NCBI RefSeq assembly: GCF_035668035.1
Contig: NZ_JAYMYJ010000045.1
Location: 1-18,127 of the forward strand
Length of the DNA stretch: 18,127 nt
Direction: 5' to 3'
DNA from: Thiothrix phosphatis
GTDB taxonomy: Bacteria > Pseudomonadota > Gammaproteobacteria > Thiotrichales > Thiotrichaceae
Of this stretch, positions 16,486 to 18,127 are shown in pieces. The position numbers were made by a program, and so were the translations under genes. How positions within the stretch are numbered: the first letter of the stretch is position 1; each line of letters starts with the position of its first letter. The notes under the pieces are model-generated. The model was not told the DNA's origin and searched no databases. It worked only from the letters and a program-made list of their open reading frames with translations.

Positions 16486-16581
16486 TTTATGCTGGAAGTC
16501 AGCGGAATGATGAATAATTCAGCGTAAAGTAAATTTATTAACAGGCTGATGTTAGTGGAATTTTATGGGAACCAATGGAAG
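16486..16581. other. AT-rich leader between attachment junction and integrase hairpin
   Basis: About 96 bases of phage DNA with AT-rich stretches (16514-16541 and 16556-16566). This is the usual place for the integrase promoter and Int or IHF arm sites in attL/attR. By eye I see no convincing sigma70 promoter on the minus strand, and one weak IHF-like match (ATCAG-N4-TTA, read on the minus strand near 16541-16552). No open reading frame is seen. Confidence 0.4.
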
Positions 16582-16614
16582 CTAACCATGATTGTCGACC
16601 ATCAGGACTTTCAT
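16582..16614 (-). pseudogene. trpG: trpG 5' fragment, interrupted by prophage insertion
   Basis: The frame starts eleven bases after the trpE stop (ATG at 16612-16614), preceded by a strong ribosome binding site GGGGG (16621-16625) that overlaps the trpE end region. It reads MKVLMVDNHG and stops at 16582-16584. TrpG and PabA proteins begin with a closely similar string (M-x-L-M-I-D-N-Y-D-S-F-T-Y-N), and trpG commonly follows trpE, so residues 1-8 are the start of trpG. From codon 9 the match fails, and the integrase leader follows. The remainder of trpG is expected at the other prophage end, to the left of this window. Whether the phage supplies a new start there, so that TrpG is still made, cannot be seen. 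Confidence 0.8.
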
Positions 16615-16618
16615 GGTT
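16584..16618. repeat. Inverted repeat at the prophage/trpG junction (possible attachment core)
   Basis: AACCATGA (16584-16591) and TCATGGTT (16611-16618) are perfect 8-base complements with 19 bases between them. One arm holds the trpG start codon and the other is phage-side sequence just beyond the break from TrpG homology. Such paired arms could be core-type integrase sites, though the spacing is wider than the usual 6-8 bases, or chance. It is given as the likely region of the attachment site. Confidence 0.4.
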
Positions 16619-16625
16619 CACCCCC

Positions 16626-18107
16626 TCACTTGTGTTTGCCGTTGAGGCCGGAAAGCGCGGCGCTGGCGGCGCGGAAGACCGCACGCCCCTTGTTCATGGT
16701 TTCCTCCCATTCGAGGTAGGGGACGGAATCGTAGACGATGCCCGCGCCTGCCTGGATGTGCAGCACGTCATCCTTGATGATGGCGGTGCGGATGGCGATG
16801 GCGGTGTCCATATTGCCGTTCCAGGCCAGATAGCCGACCGCGCCGGAGTAGACGCCACGTTTGACCGGCTCGAATTCATCGATGATTTCCATGGCGCGGA
16901 TTTTGGGCGCGCCGCTGACGGTTCCGGCAGGGAAGGTGGCGCGTAGCACATCCATCGCTTCCAGCCCTGGCAGCAGTTTGCCGGTGACGTTGGAGACGAT
17001 GTGCATGACGTGCGAATAACGTTCCACGATCATTTTGTCAGTCAGTTTGACGGAGCCGATTGCGCTGACGCGGCCAGTATCATTGCGCCCAAGGTCGATC
17101 AGCATCAGGTGTTCGGCGATTTCCTTGGGGTCGTTGAGCAGTTCGGCTTCCAGTTCCAGGTCGCGCTGGTCGGTTTCGCCGCGTTTGCGGGTGCCAGCAA
17201 TCGGGCGCACGGTGATCACGTCGTCTTCCAGCCGCGCCAGGATTTCCGGCGAGGAGCCGACGATGTGGAAATCGCCTAGATTGAGGAAATACATGTACGG
17301 CGAAGGGTTGAGGCGGCGCAACGCACGGTACAAATCCAGCGGTGGCGCTTCAAACGGGATGCTCATGCGCTGCGACAGCACCACCTGCATGATGTCGCCT
17401 GCCTTGATGTATTCCTTGGCGGCGACTACGGCGTCTTTGAAGCCTTGCTCGGTGAAGCCGGAAACAAAATCGCTTTCGTCGACATGTTTGGCTTTAGGGG
17501 CAGGCCGGTACAGGCGGCGGGCTTCCTGTAGCTGGCGTTCCAGTGTGTCCAGCCGTTGCTGCGCCTGCGGGTATCCGCCTGCTTCTGCCAGCACAATCAG
17601 ATGCAGTTCACCGCGCAGGTTGTCGAAAACGACAACTTCATCCGACACCATCAACAAAATGTCGGGTGTGCCGATCGGGTCTGGCTTGTCGCGGCCATGG
17701 CTAAGCTTTTTCTCGATGTAACGGATGGTTTCATAGCCGAAATAGCCGACCAGCCCGCCATTGAAGCGTGGGAAGTCTTCAATGTCCGGCACTTTGTATT
17801 GCTGCTGGAATCCGGTGATCCACGCCAGCGGGTCAGCGACATCGAAGGCTTCAACCGGCTGGTGGGCGCGATGCAGTTCCACCGAGCAGCCAAACACCTT
17901 GATGATGGTTTTGGCGGGTAGGCCGAGCATGGAGTATCGCCCCCATTTTTCCCCGCCCTGCACGGATTCGAACAGGTAGGAATAGGGCGCGTCAGCCAGC
18001 TTGAGGTAGGCGCTTAACGGGGTGTCGAGATCCGCCAGAATGGTGCGGCGGACAGGGATGCGGTTGTAACCGTGGGCGATATAGGTATCGAAAGAATCCT
18101 GATTCAT
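16626..18107 (-). CDS. trpE: Anthranilate synthase component I
   Basis: TrpE converts chorismate and ammonia (or glutamine-derived ammonia from TrpG) to anthranilate, the first step of tryptophan synthesis. The 493-residue protein starts at ATG 18107, preceded by GGA seven bases upstream; a TTG start at 18119 would add four residues. Residues 45-48 (LFES, within YSYLFESVQGGEKWGRYS) belong to the tryptophan feedback site, where other TrpE proteins have L-L-E-S. The chorismate-binding domain has RPIAGTRKRG (301-310), HLMLIDLGRNDTGRVS (333-348), PAGTVSGAPKIRAMEI (393-408) and the C-terminal IQAGAGIVYDS (451-461). The length is normal and no lesion is seen. It is followed directly by the truncated trpG frame. 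Without TrpG the enzyme could work only with free ammonia, as is known for other TrpE proteins. Confidence 0.95.
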   Translation of the reverse strand: MNQDSFDTYIAHGYNRIPVRRTILADLDTPLSAYLKLADAPYSYLFESVQGGEKWGRYSMLGLPAKTIIKVFGCSVELHRAHQPVEAFDVADPLAWITGFQQQYKVPDIEDFPRFNGGLVGYFGYETIRYIEKKLSHGRDKPDPIGTPDILLMVSDEVVVFDNLRGELHLIVLAEAGGYPQAQQRLDTLERQLQEARRLYRPAPKAKHVDESDFVSGFTEQGFKDAVVAAKEYIKAGDIMQVVLSQRMSIPFEAPPLDLYRALRRLNPSPYMYFLNLGDFHIVGSSPEILARLEDDVITVRPIAGTRKRGETDQRDLELEAELLNDPKEIAEHLMLIDLGRNDTGRVSAIGSVKLTDKMIVERYSHVMHIVSNVTGKLLPGLEAMDVLRATFPAGTVSGAPKIRAMEIIDEFEPVKRGVYSGAVGYLAWNGNMDTAIAIRTAIIKDDVLHIQAGAGIVYDSVPYLEWEETMNKGRAVFRAASAALSGLNGKHK

Positions 18108-18127
18108 AAGAAATTCCAAACAAAAAA

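Larger units (their letters stand above)
1..16590. mobile_element. Prophage (siphovirus-type), right-hand part; left end outside window
   Basis: An unbroken run of virion genes from portal to tail fibre on the + strand is followed by a leftward tyrosine integrase, the usual gene next to one attachment site. Bacterial trpE starts right after it. The right boundary is placed at about 16590 because the leftward frame beginning at 16614 matches the start of TrpG for eight codons and then diverges. The lambda-type G/G-T chaperone pair, a tape measure and the absence of any sheath or baseplate-wedge gene point to a long non-contractile tail. No broken phage gene is seen, so the visible part looks intact. 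Terminase, replication, repressor and lysis genes are not in view, and whether the element is inducible cannot be told. Confidence 0.9.

Noticed and set aside
16486..16581. tRNA gene at the integration site
   Set aside because: No cloverleaf or tRNA 3' end is seen, and the junction lies in trpG codons instead.
17035..17721. 228-residue plus-strand frame opposite trpE
   Set aside because: Antisense to a clearly functional trpE with no recognised motif.
1..18127. CRISPR array, rRNA, insertion sequences or defence/toxin genes
   Set aside because: No regularly spaced repeats, rRNA-like sequence, transposase or defence domain was seen. The window is explained by virion genes, the integrase and trpE.

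Overview
The window is the right-hand part of a tailed-phage genome integrated as a prophage, followed by the host trp locus. Positions 1-15146 hold a tightly packed, rightward (+) late operon of a siphovirus-type phage: HK97-type head genes, a lambda-type tail assembly module with a programmed frameshift, a tail-tip module and a tail fibre. A leftward P4-type tyrosine integrase (15248-16438) follows, and then bacterial DNA with leftward trpE (16626-18107). The TrpE sequence and the composition (mostly 55-60 % GC, with AT-richer islands) suggest a gammaproteobacterial host. A Thiothrix-like sulfur bacterium is possible, but that is only an impression from memory.

Layout: portal (cut by the left window edge), ClpP-type prohead protease, major capsid protein, a small unknown protein, head-tail connector, head closure protein, HK97 gp10-type protein, DUF3168-type tail terminator, tail tube protein, tail assembly chaperones G and G-T (joined by a -1 frameshift at A AAA AAC, 5636-5642), tape measure with an embedded lytic transglycosylase, an AT-rich structural gene of foreign composition, two distal tail/hub proteins, a DUF6950/NlpC-like protein, a lambda gpJ-like tip protein and a tail fibre. 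Genes overlap or abut (ATGA, GTGA, TAATG, TAGTG junctions), so translation is probably coupled. The terminase, early and regulatory genes are not visible. No lysis gene was recognised here either.

The most interesting point is the right prophage boundary. Eleven bases after the trpE stop, on the same strand and with a strong ribosome binding site, a reading frame begins MKVLMVDN, which is how TrpG/PabA glutamine amidotransferases begin. After eight residues it runs into different sequence and stops (16582-16614). The prophage therefore appears to have inserted into the first codons of trpG, separating trpE from its amidotransferase partner. The integrase lies in the same direction downstream of trpE, so trp read-through could reach it. 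A perfect 12-bp inverted repeat (16439-16450 / 16474-16485) abuts the integrase start codon and would bury its ribosome binding site in such read-through RNA. Together these suggest a possible link between lysogeny and tryptophan (or p-aminobenzoate) synthesis. That link is inference and depends on the left prophage end, which is outside the window.
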